64,000 nt of DNA from Aquimarina acroporae (GCF_023195925.1 NZ_JALPRE010000003.1:771356-835355); one strand, 5' to 3'; positions 8,233-17,776 are shown, counted from the first letter of the stretch. Translations and numbers: made by a program. The notes: generated from the letters alone by a model not told the origin.

Positions 8233-9906
8233 TCAAGTTTTAACTAGTATTTGATTGACCCAAACCTTTGTTCGATCCTTGTTTTTTTCAAAATCTTGAA
8301 TCATGAATTCTTTATCATAGGTAATGATATCGTTAAAATATAGTTTTCCGTTTACATACACTTTGACTTCCTTTTCCAGATCGATCATTTCTGGAGAAAT
8401 ATTTACTTTAAAAGATGTAATTCTAGACGTTTTAATCTGAAAGGTATTATCGTTATACACTGCTGTAATTTTTCCAGATTTCCGAGGAAAATCAAAAGCT
8501 TTTTTACTTACATTTTTTGTAATTAGGCTATCTTTTTCATCATAATTTAACCACTTGTCTATGGTGAAATTTACGTTCTTATGCCAGTTTTTTTGTATGT
8601 GTAAGGTGTCTAATGTAATTTGAGATAACCAATCGATATTCCCATAGGTGTTATCATCAAATTCCCAGGAGATATGTTTAGGGAAAGGATTTCTAGTTCT
8701 CTTTTTTAAGTCATTAAACAGTATTTGATATGCAGGTTCAGATTCATCAAATTGCGGAAACCAATGTGGGTAGCCCAAGTATCGATGATCTTTATAATCT
8801 AGTTGCATAGCGTTCATAAGACTGTCGAGTTGGTCGTTTGCATTGGGGGGGTAATAATAATCCTGGTCTGTTGAAAAATTAATGAATGATCGATTAGATA
8901 TATTTTCAATAAAAGTCCCTCCTGTAAATACTTTTGGATAGGTATTAAACCCATAAAAACCGGCAAATAACGAGGGTTGTTTCATCAAATATGAAAAAGA
9001 ACCTGTGGCACCCATAGAATGACCAGAAACAAACACTTTATTGTCATCGATATTAATAGCTGTTTTAATCGTTTTTACGATTTTAGGAATCATAAAAAAA
9101 CCATCATCAGAGGTCATCCAATTGTATTGTTTATTGGCACTTGGAAAAATTAAAATCACCTTGTTTAGGTCACCATATTTGGTATAGTACCTATTCCAAC
9201 CCCCTAAATTTATCTCTGGGATCTGATATTTTTTTAATTCTCCATAGTGCACCGCACCGTGTAAAAAGAATAATACAGGGTATTTATTTTGGGGGTTGTA
9301 GTTCTTTGGTAGGTGAACCAGGTAAGAGGTTGCCGTTGAGTCATTAATTTTTAGAGAAATAGAATAATCTCTATGTTCTTTTGAAATGTAGGGGTTTAAT
9401 GTTCTTAAAGTTTTATATAGATTTTTACTTTTTGTGGCGCTATAGAGATCAACATTTGACACCCGAAAAAATTCCTGTTCTCGTTCTTTCAAATTTTTGA
9501 AAAATTTCAGGCTATCTTTTTGAGCTTCTGTTTTTAGGGTTTCCCATCGGTTATCGTGCATTAAGTTTTTATAATCTTCTTTGGCGTATTCATCTAAAAC
9601 AAAACTCCAACCGGGGTACCCATCTTCGTCTTTTTCCATTTTGGCGAGTGGTGATAAATACTCAAAAGCTTTGTTGTAGTTTTTTAATTGGGTATTTAAA
9701 ATAGAAGCATAGTATAGCTCGTTTCCAGTAATACTATCTGGGTAATCGTGAAAAGCTTTTTCGATAAAGTTGTAGGCTTCCTGGTATCTGGTTGTATCTT
9801 CTTTATTAATGACTTTTATTGCCTGTTCTGTTAATTCGGTATATGATTTCTGAGCCTGAGTAGCTATTGCAAACAGCATAAAAAGTAAAGGTAGTATACG
9901 CGTCAT
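8233..9906 (-). CDS. Exported TPR-like/esterase fusion protein
   Basis: A 557-residue protein with a signal peptide (MTRILPLLFMLFAIATQAQ). Residues 20-120 form helical TPR-like repeats; residues about 175-385 are an alpha/beta hydrolase of the esterase D type with FLHGAVHY, nucleophile in SGHSMGATG and a late HWFPQF that may hold the histidine. The C-terminal 150 residues look like a beta-rich accessory domain. ATG 9906 is chosen over an in-frame TTG at 9921 because it starts the signal peptide. It may act on the cell envelope or on polymer esters. Second exported esterase within 2 kb of the beta-lactamase. Confidence 0.82.
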   Translation of the reverse strand: MTRILPLLFMLFAIATQAQKSYTELTEQAIKVINKEDTTRYQEAYNFIEKAFHDYPDSITGNELYYASILNTQLKNYNKAFEYLSPLAKMEKDEDGYPGWSFVLDEYAKEDYKNLMHDNRWETLKTEAQKDSLKFFKNLKEREQEFFRVSNVDLYSATKSKNLYKTLRTLNPYISKEHRDYSISLKINDSTATSYLVHLPKNYNPQNKYPVLFFLHGAVHYGELKKYQIPEINLGGWNRYYTKYGDLNKVILIFPSANKQYNWMTSDDGFFMIPKIVKTIKTAINIDDNKVFVSGHSMGATGSFSYLMKQPSLFAGFYGFNTYPKVFTGGTFIENISNRSFINFSTDQDYYYPPNANDQLDSLMNAMQLDYKDHRYLGYPHWFPQFDESEPAYQILFNDLKKRTRNPFPKHISWEFDDNTYGNIDWLSQITLDTLHIQKNWHKNVNFTIDKWLNYDEKDSLITKNVSKKAFDFPRKSGKITAVYNDNTFQIKTSRITSFKVNISPEMIDLEKEVKVYVNGKLYFNDIITYDKEFMIQDFEKNKDRTKVWVNQILVKT

Positions 9907-9968
9907 GTTTTTTTTTGACAAATATATTTAGGATCGTATTTAAAAAATTGTACTAATGGGACAATGCA

Positions 9969-10781
9969 TTATTTTTTTAAATGCCAAAATGTATCCTCGT
10001 TTCCGAGAAGCGTACCGTCTTTTAAAAACTTCCTGGGTGAGTTTGAAGTTAAATTTTGAAATACTTTATTTAGATGTGACTGGTCTGAGTAGTTGAATTC
10101 ATATGCCAATTCGGTAAAACTTTGTTTAGGGTTTTTAAAAAGCTTCTTTTCCAACGTTTTTCTGAAGAGAACAATTTTATTGAATGTTTTTACAGAAATA
10201 CCAAAATGAGTATTGAACAACCTGTTTACATGTCTACGACTAGCTCCTACCTCTAGTGCTATTTGCTCAATGGGTACAGTTCCTGCATTTTTTAAAATCA
10301 ACAGAACACTCTCTTCTAAAAGGGGGTTTTTGTATGCTATGAACTTAGTACTTAAATACGCATCTAATAGCGTGGTAAGTGTAGATGTATTTTGAGTTTC
10401 AAAAAGTGCTGAGAGCTCTACAGAGCTAAAGAAACTGTAGTTTTTTATAAAATCGGTAAAATTTAGATCTTTATAAAATTGCTGAATTCCCAATGGTTTA
10501 AAAACGATGACTATTCTATGCACTTTACCCATTTGTTTAACCTTTAAAATAGTATCTCTTATGGGTGTAAAAATTTCTAGAAAGTTGGCGTTGTCATCAT
10601 AGATCACTTCTCCTTTTTGTGGACTTATATTGGATTTGTATAGGGATATGGTGGTATAATAATGAGGGAAACATTCGAATTCTGTTACCGTGTTTTGTGA
10701 TTTTATATCTAAATAGTAGTAATCGACATATTTTGCAATTAAAGGATTGTTAGGTTTGAATGTTTCAAAAATGTTATTCAT
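9969..10781 (-). CDS. AraC-family transcriptional regulator
   Basis: A 270-residue regulator with an uncharacterised N-terminal domain (1-150, starting with the YVDYYYLDI segment common in flavobacterial members) and two C-terminal helix-turn-helix motifs (about 165-255): IEQIALEVGASRRHVNRLF and FTELAYEFNYSDQSHLNKVFQ with the closing SPRKF. It is probably a ligand-responsive activator. It lies 62 bp before the TPR-esterase and reads in the same direction, so it may control that gene. Confidence 0.88.
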   Translation of the reverse strand: MNNIFETFKPNNPLIAKYVDYYYLDIKSQNTVTEFECFPHYYTTISLYKSNISPQKGEVIYDDNANFLEIFTPIRDTILKVKQMGKVHRIVIVFKPLGIQQFYKDLNFTDFIKNYSFFSSVELSALFETQNTSTLTTLLDAYLSTKFIAYKNPLLEESVLLILKNAGTVPIEQIALEVGASRRHVNRLFNTHFGISVKTFNKIVLFRKTLEKKLFKNPKQSFTELAYEFNYSDQSHLNKVFQNLTSNSPRKFLKDGTLLGNEDTFWHLKK

Positions 10782-10898
10782 TCTGATATGTAAATCGTAA
10801 GTATGTGTTTTAAAATTCTAGCAACGGTTTTAGATTTGAGTATTTGCGTGGTTTGGTGATAAACTTAGCATATATTTTCAGATATTGGGAGGTAGATT

Positions 10899-11387
10899 TT
10901 ATTTTTTTTCGTGCGCTTGACTAATCATGTGGTTAGTTATTTTCCATTCGTTATTTATTCTTTGATACACCCTCAAGTGGTGAATATATCTATCTTTCAT
11001 TATAGTGCCATCACTCCATTTCTGCCCTGATCTGATATTCTTTGAACGTAGTAAAGCAATATCCTCGGTAAGGAATTGCACATCATCATTGACATAGTTA
11101 TCTACCCCAGTCATAACAAAATCCATTGCAAAAATTTCTGTAAGAAGTTGGCGTAATTCTGTTTTCGATTGCATTCTGTCTCCAAAAGCATTGGTCCAAT
11201 CGGTTTTATCAGAATAGTCTTTTATAGCTAGTTCTACATCTTTTACTTCCCACCCTTTATTCCAATTGTCAATAGTTTTCAATATTTCTTTTGAATCACT
11301 ATTTCTATCAATTTCTATTTCTTTTTTCTCTGAATTGCACCCAAACATAAGTGCTACGACAAAGAGTAGTAATACTATTTTTTTCAT
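10899..11387 (-). CDS. SnoaL/NTF2-like lipoprotein (DUF4440 type)
   Basis: A 162-residue lipoprotein: lipobox LMFGC (Cys17), then an NTF2-like alpha+beta fold with the usual pattern of a first helix IDNWNKGWEVKDVELAIKDYS, FGDRM and terminal RVYQRINNEWKITNHMIS strands. Proteins of this fold bind small ligands or act as steroid-isomerase-like enzymes; here it is probably an envelope-attached binding protein. The WG-repeat gene ends upstream only 3 bp away, so the two are likely one transcript. Confidence 0.8.
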   Translation of the reverse strand: MKKIVLLLFVVALMFGCNSEKKEIEIDRNSDSKEILKTIDNWNKGWEVKDVELAIKDYSDKTDWTNAFGDRMQSKTELRQLLTEIFAMDFVMTGVDNYVNDDVQFLTEDIALLRSKNIRSGQKWSDGTIMKDRYIHHLRVYQRINNEWKITNHMISQAHEKK

Positions 11388-11390
11388 TGT

Positions 11391-12692
11391 TTACTTGGTT
11401 TTTACTTTAGCGTTCATATCGTTTACGATATAATGATTTTCCTCATCGATAAAAACTTGATATAGATAATCTTCTCGTTTTATATTCGAGGACTTCACTT
11501 TCTTTTTGAAGTCATTTGTATGACCAGCAAATTTTATGAATTTATATTCAAAAGGTATGATAGTAGTATTGTTCATATCAATGATACCACATTTACCGTT
11601 TTTTACGGCAATAAATCTATTAATCGTTTTGTAATCGATAGATTTTAGTAAGGTTTCATCCTCAATTAATAATGCTAAAAAATCATACTCGATAGGAATT
11701 AATAATTCTCCCCTTTTGTTGTATAATCCAAATAGCTTGTTTTTCTGTGTGACATAGTACCCCAATATTTCTCGGGAATAAATTTTTTTGCATTCAATAG
11801 GAATCAAAAGCTGCCCTGAGTTGCTTACAACCCCATATTTACGGTTATCTTTTACAATATAATTTCCATTTGTATCGGGATTGTAAATTCTATCGTATGA
11901 TACGTTAAAAACAAGTTCGTTTTTTTGGTTGATTAAGATTTGTTTTTTGTCTTTTACAACAATGTACTTATCGTCAAAATGACCCTTGATTTCCTGATAA
12001 ATAATAGGTACGACTATTTCGTTTTTCAGATTTACGACTCCATACATATTATCTTTTTTCACGACTATGGTACTATTGTCGTATCTTCTTATTTCGATGT
12101 TATCATATTCAAACGGAATCACAGTTTTTAGGTTATCTGATACAATACCTGCTTTGCCATCCTTTTCTTTTACGCAGTATAGCTTAAGTATGGGGTTATA
12201 ATCAATGTATACATAGGTGTCTGAAACTTCTTTCCCATTTGTATCAATAAAAACTTCATAATCTATCGTATCCTTCGAGAATGATGCTATTGCCAATTGA
12301 TTGTCTTGAAAAAGATCTATAGAAGCATACTTTTTAGAAACAATTTCATTTTTTGTATTTATTAAAACCTCTTTATTTACCTTTCTTGTAGACGTTGTTT
12401 TTTGATTAAAAACTGTAGTCGTATAATTTTCTAATTCTGAAAAAGTAGCAATAAAGCTTATTTCCTTTCCCGATGAGAATCTTATCCTGTCGTAAGAAGG
12501 AGGAATTATAAATATTTTTTTTTCATTATGGTATACACCATACTTATTATTGGTTTTTGATATAGAGAATTGACCATTTGTTTTCTCATGATAAATGTTG
12601 CTGTAGTCCTCGGGAAAAATTTCTTCACTCTCAATTTGTCCGGTGGCAACGATACATTTTAAAGTTATAAGTAGTAATAAGGTATTTCTCAT
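11391..12692 (-). CDS. Exported WG-repeat protein
   Basis: A 433-residue secreted protein (signal peptide about 1-18) made of repeated WG-type units, each with a KYGV or similar beta strand, a short turn with N-K-NEI and a closing strand of the (I/V)IP-EYD-I form. I count about seven units. Members of the WG_beta_rep group (KWG/Leptospira type) are widespread surface or periplasmic proteins of unknown role. Followed 3 bp later by the SnoaL-like lipoprotein. Confidence 0.82.
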   Translation of the reverse strand: MRNTLLLLITLKCIVATGQIESEEIFPEDYSNIYHEKTNGQFSISKTNNKYGVYHNEKKIFIIPPSYDRIRFSSGKEISFIATFSELENYTTTVFNQKTTSTRKVNKEVLINTKNEIVSKKYASIDLFQDNQLAIASFSKDTIDYEVFIDTNGKEVSDTYVYIDYNPILKLYCVKEKDGKAGIVSDNLKTVIPFEYDNIEIRRYDNSTIVVKKDNMYGVVNLKNEIVVPIIYQEIKGHFDDKYIVVKDKKQILINQKNELVFNVSYDRIYNPDTNGNYIVKDNRKYGVVSNSGQLLIPIECKKIYSREILGYYVTQKNKLFGLYNKRGELLIPIEYDFLALLIEDETLLKSIDYKTINRFIAVKNGKCGIIDMNNTTIIPFEYKFIKFAGHTNDFKKKVKSSNIKREDYLYQVFIDEENHYIVNDMNAKVKTK

Positions 12693-12947
12693 TTTAGAAT
12701 TATAGTAGGAACATTCGCTTTAAGTGTTCGTATGATGTCATTTATAATGTTGAGTAGGCTCTTTTAGTTCGGTATGATTTCAGGTTCTTATATAGATTTT
12801 TAATTTATAGATAGTAAAAAGCCAAATCTTTAGAATATTTATCTTACTAACAATCTAGTGAATTAGCGTGTTTGTAATTGGCAGCAAATTTGTCGAAATC
12901 GTCTAATTCTCTATTTGCTATTTATGGTGTTGACATTTCTTTATTTT

Positions 12948-13436
12948 CTATTTCAATAGCTTTTCTTCTTTCATTATTTTAATGGCCTTTTCGGTTTCGT
13001 TGTGGCCATTAGTCATGGAACCTGGGAGCATAATTAATCGCTTTTTTATATTTCCGTTCTCATCTTGAAACATCACTTCAAATCTCGAACGTGTTAATCT
13101 TTTAATTCCTTTTCTGAATCTTATATCTTTAACTGTTTTTCGGTCAATTATAGGAATCGCAGAGTTATTAAGACTATTAAAAATTCCATAAATCAAATAA
13201 AGGCCGAGTAATCCAAATATAATGGGTTGTAATGTTTGACCATTTTGAAATGCATTGAAAGCGAAATAGAAAAGTCCAAGGGTAATTATTCCATAAATGA
13301 TTAGAATTCTGGTGATATTATTTCCAACGGTCACTTTTGCTACGTTGCCAACAATCCCATCTCTTGATAAAACTATTTTATCAGCTAAGATATGGCAGAA
13401 TCCTGTTTTTGTTTTAAATGTTTTTTCCTGTTCCAT
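12948..13436 (-). CDS. Hypothetical protein with two membrane helices
   Basis: A 162-residue protein with cytoplasmic ends and two adjacent hydrophobic helices (about 42-62 and 70-90). The N-terminus carries FCHILADKIVLSRDGIVG, the C-terminus a basic beta-rich segment ending in RLIMLPGSMTNG. I know no function. It begins the run of small single-gene units at 13-17 kb; 255 bp without any recognised gene lie beyond its 3' end. Confidence 0.72.
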   Translation of the reverse strand: MEQEKTFKTKTGFCHILADKIVLSRDGIVGNVAKVTVGNNITRILIIYGIITLGLFYFAFNAFQNGQTLQPIIFGLLGLYLIYGIFNSLNNSAIPIIDRKTVKDIRFRKGIKRLTRSRFEVMFQDENGNIKKRLIMLPGSMTNGHNETEKAIKIMKEEKLLK

Positions 13437-13632
13437 TTCGGTTTTTCAATGAATATAAACTTATTTATAGGGTTCACATTCTTCTAATATGTTTCTGTAA
13501 AAATAACAATATTGATGATCAACAAATATGCTAGGCGTATGTTTTAATGTTGTTTAAGGTAATAAGTTGTTACTGTTCTTACCATACGCTCAATTTTTAT
13601 ATACATTGTTGTATATAGCTCTAATACTCGAT

Positions 13633-14163
13633 TTACTTTAATACTATGTTATCTATAAGTAGCTGAAATTTTTCTACTCTTTTGTTGGCTATTAAGAAAG
13701 CTATTTCTTCAATAGCATCACCAGAAAAATTTGGTTTATCGAGTGTTCTTCCTCTAAATGATGGAATCATACTTTGTAACGGTATTTCTATTTCTTGCCA
13801 ATTGCCATTTGTTTCGAAGGTAGTGATATAGGAATAATAATCCTGTGAATTAGATTTTATTCTAAACTGATATTTTTTTGTATCCCCCTTTATTTTAAGA
13901 ACGATTTTAGTGAATTCTTTCACCGATTTTCTATCGAATTTATACCGTACCGAAGAGAACCCTCCGTTATTATCTAATGATATTACCCCTTTAAAAAGAC
14001 CATGTCCTTCGGGGCTTAGCGCAAAGGAGCCCGACGATTTCCCTCCCATAACGTCATCATCAACAATAACCCAATCTTTTAGATTTGATTTTTGTGTAAA
14101 GTCAAAAATTATAGGTGTAGCCATCGGTGTGAACATTACCATCATAACCATCAATTTCATCAT
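13633..14163 (-). CDS. CIA30-domain protein
   Basis: A 176-residue protein matching the CIA30 family (complex I intermediate-associated protein 30): DWVIVDDDVMGGKSSGS, then alternating beta strands with FRIKSNSQDY and a final IEEIAFLIANKRVE-F-LLIDNI. The N-terminal 15 residues are Met-rich and hydrophobic and may be a signal sequence. Bacterial members are jelly-roll, carbohydrate-binding-like proteins, not known to act on complex I. The double ATG at the start leaves the exact start uncertain by one codon. Follows an attC-like site at 14183-14242. Confidence 0.8.
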   Translation of the reverse strand: MMKLMVMMVMFTPMATPIIFDFTQKSNLKDWVIVDDDVMGGKSSGSFALSPEGHGLFKGVISLDNNGGFSSVRYKFDRKSVKEFTKIVLKIKGDTKKYQFRIKSNSQDYYSYITTFETNGNWQEIEIPLQSMIPSFRGRTLDKPNFSGDAIEEIAFLIANKRVEKFQLLIDNIVLK

Positions 14164-14182
14164 AAGATTTCTTTTTTAGTAT

Positions 14183-14242
14183 GTATAACGTTTTGGCTAA
14201 GCGCAGTATCCCGAAGGGTATTGCGTATAGGTGTTATTGTAG
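14183..14242 (-). repeat. attC-like imperfect palindrome
   Basis: About 60 bp. TATAACGTTTTGGCTAAGCG pairs with CGTATAGGTGTTATTGTA around a loop with its own ATCCCGAAGGGTAT hairpin. It shares TTTGGCTAAGC and TAGGTGTT-TTGTA with the site at 57661-57711, 43 kb away. On the gene strand it begins with AAC and ends with GTT. Confidence 0.6.
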
Positions 14243-14249
14243 CCAGTTT

Positions 14250-15014
14250 TTATGTCCAAATTTCGTTGGAGTCTGTCAATATCAAAGGCTCCTTATCGGT
14301 GATTAGAATTGTCTGTTCATGTTGAGTTACATAACCACCTTTGTTGCCAACTAAAGTCCAACCGTCATTTAATTCAACCGCAACAGTGGACTTGGTAGCG
14401 ATAAAAGTTTCAATTGCCACAGTCGTATTTTTTTTAAATCTTTCTCGATTTGTCCTAACTCGGTAGTTTAATATATTTTCGGGGTTTTCGTGCAGACTTC
14501 TACCGACTCCATGTCCGGCTAAATTTCTGATGACTTTAAAACCACATTTTTTTGCTTCCGTTTCTATTAGTAATCCAACATCTGATATTTTCACCCCTCC
14601 CTTAATACTGTAAATGGCTTTTTTCAAGATGTCCTTGGAAGCATCCACAAGAGGTTGGTGGTTATGTATGTCCTTTCCAAGTACAAAGGAACCTCCATTA
14701 TCAGACCAATAACCATTTAACTCTGCCGAAACATCAATGTTGACCAAATCACCTCCTTTAAGCTTTTTTAACTCGGACGGAATTCCATGGGCGGCTTCCT
14801 CATTTACACTTATGCATGTGTATCCTGGAAAATTATAGGTTTCATTAGGTGCAGATTTAGCACCATAACTTTTTAATATTTTCCCTCCGTACTCGTCCAG
14901 CTCTTTGGTTGTCATACCAATTTTGGCATATTCCCTCATCATCTTTAGTGTAGTCCCAACGACCTCACTAACCTTTTTCATTCCGATTAATTCTGATTCT
15001 TTTGTTATCGACAT
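14250..15014 (-). CDS. map: Type I methionine aminopeptidase (probably accessory copy)
   Basis: A 254-residue cytosolic metallopeptidase removing initiator methionine. The five metal ligands are visible: Asp94 and Asp105 (NIDVSAELNGYWSDNG), His168 (AGHGVG), Glu202 (VAIETF) and Glu233 (HEQT), plus substrate His76 (HGIP). Length matches the short type I form without zinc-finger extension. It lies alone, between a cassette-like site and a 219-bp duplicated segment, not in the ribosomal-protein or secY neighbourhood usual for the housekeeping map, so it is probably a second copy. Confidence 0.9.
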   Translation of the reverse strand: MSITKESELIGMKKVSEVVGTTLKMMREYAKIGMTTKELDEYGGKILKSYGAKSAPNETYNFPGYTCISVNEEAAHGIPSELKKLKGGDLVNIDVSAELNGYWSDNGGSFVLGKDIHNHQPLVDASKDILKKAIYSIKGGVKISDVGLLIETEAKKCGFKVIRNLAGHGVGRSLHENPENILNYRVRTNRERFKKNTTVAIETFIATKSTVAVELNDGWTLVGNKGGYVTQHEQTILITDKEPLILTDSNEIWT

Positions 15015-15035
15015 TTCATTTTTTTTAATTGACTG

Positions 15036-15254
15036 TAAATTAGATATATAATTGCTTTTTGTAACTATATATGTTTATAAAAATAACAATATTGACGATT
15101 TGCACATAGATGAGGTGCAAGTTTTATCGCATAGCTAATCACAAGCTGATACTGTTTTAGCTCCCGATGATAAGCAAGATTGCGATTACTAAGAGTACGA
15201 TCCACCCCGAGTGTTTTCCTTTGGTGCCTAGAAGTACTAATCCCGAAGAAGCAA
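15036..15254. repeat. 219-bp direct repeat, copy 1, with 3' fragment of a membrane-protein gene
   Basis: This stretch is about 90% identical to 17237-17454. Its right part (15157-15254) is a decayed copy of the last 98 bp of the gene at 17356-17748; the left part copies the spacer after that gene. The two copies flank the three genes between 15.3 and 17.2 kb. Confidence 0.85.
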
Positions 15255-15319
15255 GTTGGACTATGATAATTTTTGTTAGCTGAAGTGATCTAACGAAAAT
15301 ATAAAATCGTTTTTAAACG

Positions 15320-15937
15320 TTAATTGCAATTGTTGTTATACGCTTCTACGACCTGCCAAACCTTTTTTATTTCTGAATTTTGTATACTTTGCTGTAGTTC
15401 ATAGCAGTCTGCAAAATACCGTCGTAACACCTTTTTTTTAAGCCCTAATATTCCCTGGTTTGCTCTTATAAAATAGTTGTCATTTGCTTTTTTAAGGAGT
15501 GTCATTGACCATAATTGGCTATCTCCCTGGTCGAACCACTCAAGTTCGTAGTGACTCAATTTCCCTGTGCTAATGACCTTTAAAAAGTAGAGTTTCCCAT
15601 TGCGGAAGTCTATGTTGTATCTTGGATTTACAAGTGAACTAGGCGGGAACGATTGCCTAGGTTGAGACAGCCAAAAACTTTGGTAGTTAACTCCATTTAC
15701 TCGAAACATTGTGATGTTTTCGCGTTTGTATTTTTTTGTTTTTCCCTTAGCATTTGTCAACCTAATCTTTTTATGAAATCCTCGATTTACTGCTTTTTCG
15801 TTTATATAAGAAACCGAACCGTAGAGGGTTTCACCTGTTTTTAACACGATGTAGTCTCCCTGTTCATTTTGTTGGGCGTTTGTAAGTGAACACGATGAAA
15901 AGATGAAAACACAGATTATTTGGAGCGTCTTTGTCAT
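15320..15937 (-). CDS. Hypothetical exported protein
   Basis: A 205-residue protein with an N-terminal signal sequence (MTKTLQIICVFIFSSCSLTNAQ; it could be a lipoprotein cut before Cys16 or a type I signal cut after NAQ). The mature part is beta-rich with basic segments; GDYIVLKTGETLYGSVSYINEK resembles the start of many Bacteroidota periplasmic proteins. ATG 15937 is preferred over the upstream start because it gives the signal peptide. No known family recognised. Confidence 0.72.
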   Translation of the reverse strand: MTKTLQIICVFIFSSCSLTNAQQNEQGDYIVLKTGETLYGSVSYINEKAVNRGFHKKIRLTNAKGKTKKYKRENITMFRVNGVNYQSFWLSQPRQSFPPSSLVNPRYNIDFRNGKLYFLKVISTGKLSHYELEWFDQGDSQLWSMTLLKKANDNYFIRANQGILGLKKKVLRRYFADCYELQQSIQNSEIKKVWQVVEAYNNNCN

Positions 15938-16054
15938 GGCTTGATACAGTAGTTTGGTTTCTCCTTTATCGACCAAGAATTGTACCAAAATATTCTATCG
16001 GAAGATTGATACAAGACTTTGTTATGACGTCATATATCCTATTGTTCTTTGGTT

Positions 16055-16480
16055 TTAAATAATTTCAGCCTTAGTACTATCCAACATTTGTAAAAGAAAA
16101 TCTGAATCATAATTTTTCGTCAATTCATATACAATAGGTTTTAAATACTCAAATATAAATTCATTTAAACTTTCATCTCCTAAATCATCATTATAGTATT
16201 GTATTTCTCCGTTCAATTTGAATTCAGGATTGTCTTTTTCGTATTCACTTTCCCATTCCGCTAATTCAAGAAAATCAAATTCTACAAATTCAAAATCTGG
16301 GCAATTGTTTGAGGTTTCCTCAACTTTCTTAGTGATGTTAAAGTTCGTTGTTATCCATCCAGACCAAGGGCAACAATAAATTCCAATAGCTTTAGGTATT
16401 TGATTTTCTTTTATGAATCGGTTAATTGAAGAGCTTAAAAACTCTTTAATTTCATCCGTGTTTTTATTTAAGTCAATCAT
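16055..16480 (-). CDS. Hypothetical acidic cytosolic protein
   Basis: A 141-residue acidic protein without signal or membrane segment. CCPWSGW (about 36-42) followed by a beta strand, then an Asp/Glu-rich stretch with CPDFEFVEFDFLELAEWE. It resembles cytosolic orphan proteins of contact-dependent or cassette islands (immunity-like by composition only). No family recognised. Single gene between two spacers. Confidence 0.65.
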   Translation of the reverse strand: MIDLNKNTDEIKEFLSSSINRFIKENQIPKAIGIYCCPWSGWITTNFNITKKVEETSNNCPDFEFVEFDFLELAEWESEYEKDNPEFKLNGEIQYYNDDLGDESLNEFIFEYLKPIVYELTKNYDSDFLLQMLDSTKAEII

Positions 16481-16666
16481 TTGTAGATTTTACTCATATT
16501 TAGAGTTTGATATATGTGTTTTAACAAAGCAAAATGTTACCTAGCTTTTCCGTTTTTGTAGTGTATTGGTTACTAAATTTAGTTTTTACAAGCATTACAA
16601 CGTACTAAAAATACAAGAACCATTCGATTGATTACTTAGTTCGTATGAAAGCATATAGTATTATCA

Positions 16667-17227
16667 TTATTCTTTTGAATATTCAAGTAGTATTTTTTTT
16701 AGTTTTTCAGCACCTTTTTGATCATATTCAAAATCACTTATAGTTAATCCGTGTTTTTTTAAGAGCCATTCAAAGAATTTATTGTATTTATCTCTTCTTG
16801 GATTGTCGTATTTGTTGTATCCCGAAAATTTACTTTCTATTATTTTAAGAATTTGTCCATCAACAATAATATATTTTCTAATCGATTTATAAGGACTTAC
16901 ATCTAGCAAGCTATCCCTATCTGAATAATATGTTGACATTGTTTCTACCCAATTGTCATCAGTTTGTAATAATTCAAATTCCATCCTATCATTCATTACT
17001 TTTCCCCATGCATAATTGTTAGAATAATCTGACTTGCTCGCAATGGCAGTATCAGAAATTAGTTCGAAATGCTCAACAAAATTTTTATGAAGATATTTGA
17101 AGGTTGTAATAGAGTCTTTTTTGTTGTAGGCTTCTATAAAATTTGAAACCACTGTTTTGTGGTTTTGCGCATTACAATTCAAACAAAAAATAAAAGTCAG
17201 AATGATTACCAATAATATGTTTTTCAT
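16667..17227 (-). CDS. Hypothetical secreted NTF2-like protein
   Basis: A 186-residue protein with a signal peptide ending CNAQ (residue 21) and an opening helix VVSNFIEAYNKKDSITTFKYLHKNF of the type seen in SnoaL/NTF2-like proteins. The C-terminal third is charged and helical. Specific role unknown. Its start codon lies 10 bp from the second copy of the 219-bp repeat. Confidence 0.68.
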   Translation of the reverse strand: MKNILLVIILTFIFCLNCNAQNHKTVVSNFIEAYNKKDSITTFKYLHKNFVEHFELISDTAIASKSDYSNNYAWGKVMNDRMEFELLQTDDNWVETMSTYYSDRDSLLDVSPYKSIRKYIIVDGQILKIIESKFSGYNKYDNPRRDKYNKFFEWLLKKHGLTISDFEYDQKGAEKLKKILLEYSKE

Positions 17228-17236
17228 AGTTGGTTA

Positions 17237-17454
17237 TAAATTAGATATAGAGTCACAAAAAGCAACTACATGTGTATAAAAATAACAATATTGGTGATTC
17301 GCACATAGATGAGGTGCAAGTTTTATCACATAGCTAATCACAAGCTGATACTGTTTTAGCTCCCGATGACAAGCAAGATTGCGATTACTAAGAGTACAAT
17401 CCACCCCGGGTGTTTTCCTTTTGTGCCTAGAAGCACTAACCCCGAAGAAGCAAA
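17237..17454. repeat. 219-bp direct repeat, copy 2 (overlaps end of intact gene)
   Basis: Partner of 15036-15254. It covers the last 98 bp of the intact membrane-protein gene and the 119-bp spacer beyond it, including the inner hairpin-forming words GCACATAGATGAGGTGC and AGCTAATCACAAGCT. Confidence 0.85.
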
Positions 17455-17748
17455 CATGGTTATCGCTGCTACCGTAATCATAAAATTGGTAAACGCTGTA
17501 TCTAGGGTAGTGGGTGCCATTGCTATTTTTACCAAAAAGGCTCCTATACACCAACCAAAGAATGAGGCCAGGTGCCAGGTAGCCCAAATAATTCTTAAAT
17601 GCCGTTCTCTCAACCCGGGATTCGTTTTGGTGGGCACCAGTTTCCCTTTCTCTCTTTTGGGGTGAAAAATTAAATACTCCCCAAGAATAGAGTGCACCAC
17701 CCCTAAGAGTACACATAGTATTCCTGCAATTAAAAAATAAATGTTCAT
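17356..17748 (-). CDS. Small four-helix membrane protein
   Basis: A 130-residue integral membrane protein with four hydrophobic helices; the first loop carries LIFHPKREKGKLVPTK and the second helix follows a RHLRIIWATWHLASFFGW segment. Similar small proteins are common in flavobacteria next to AraC regulators. Last gene of a three-gene operon (19181-19924, 17777-19159, this gene) with gaps of 21 and 28 bp. Confidence 0.78.
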   Translation of the reverse strand: MNIYFLIAGILCVLLGVVHSILGEYLIFHPKREKGKLVPTKTNPGLRERHLRIIWATWHLASFFGWCIGAFLVKIAMAPTTLDTAFTNFMITVAAITMFASSGLVLLGTKGKHPGWIVLLVIAILLVIGS

Positions 17749-17776
17749 ATATTCTTCTCTTATCGTGCTAGTATCT

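Noticed and set aside
17234..17716. 160-codon minus-strand frame overlapping the small membrane protein
   Set aside because: The alternative frame at 17356-17748 gives a coherent four-helix protein with better start; the other has no plausible composition.
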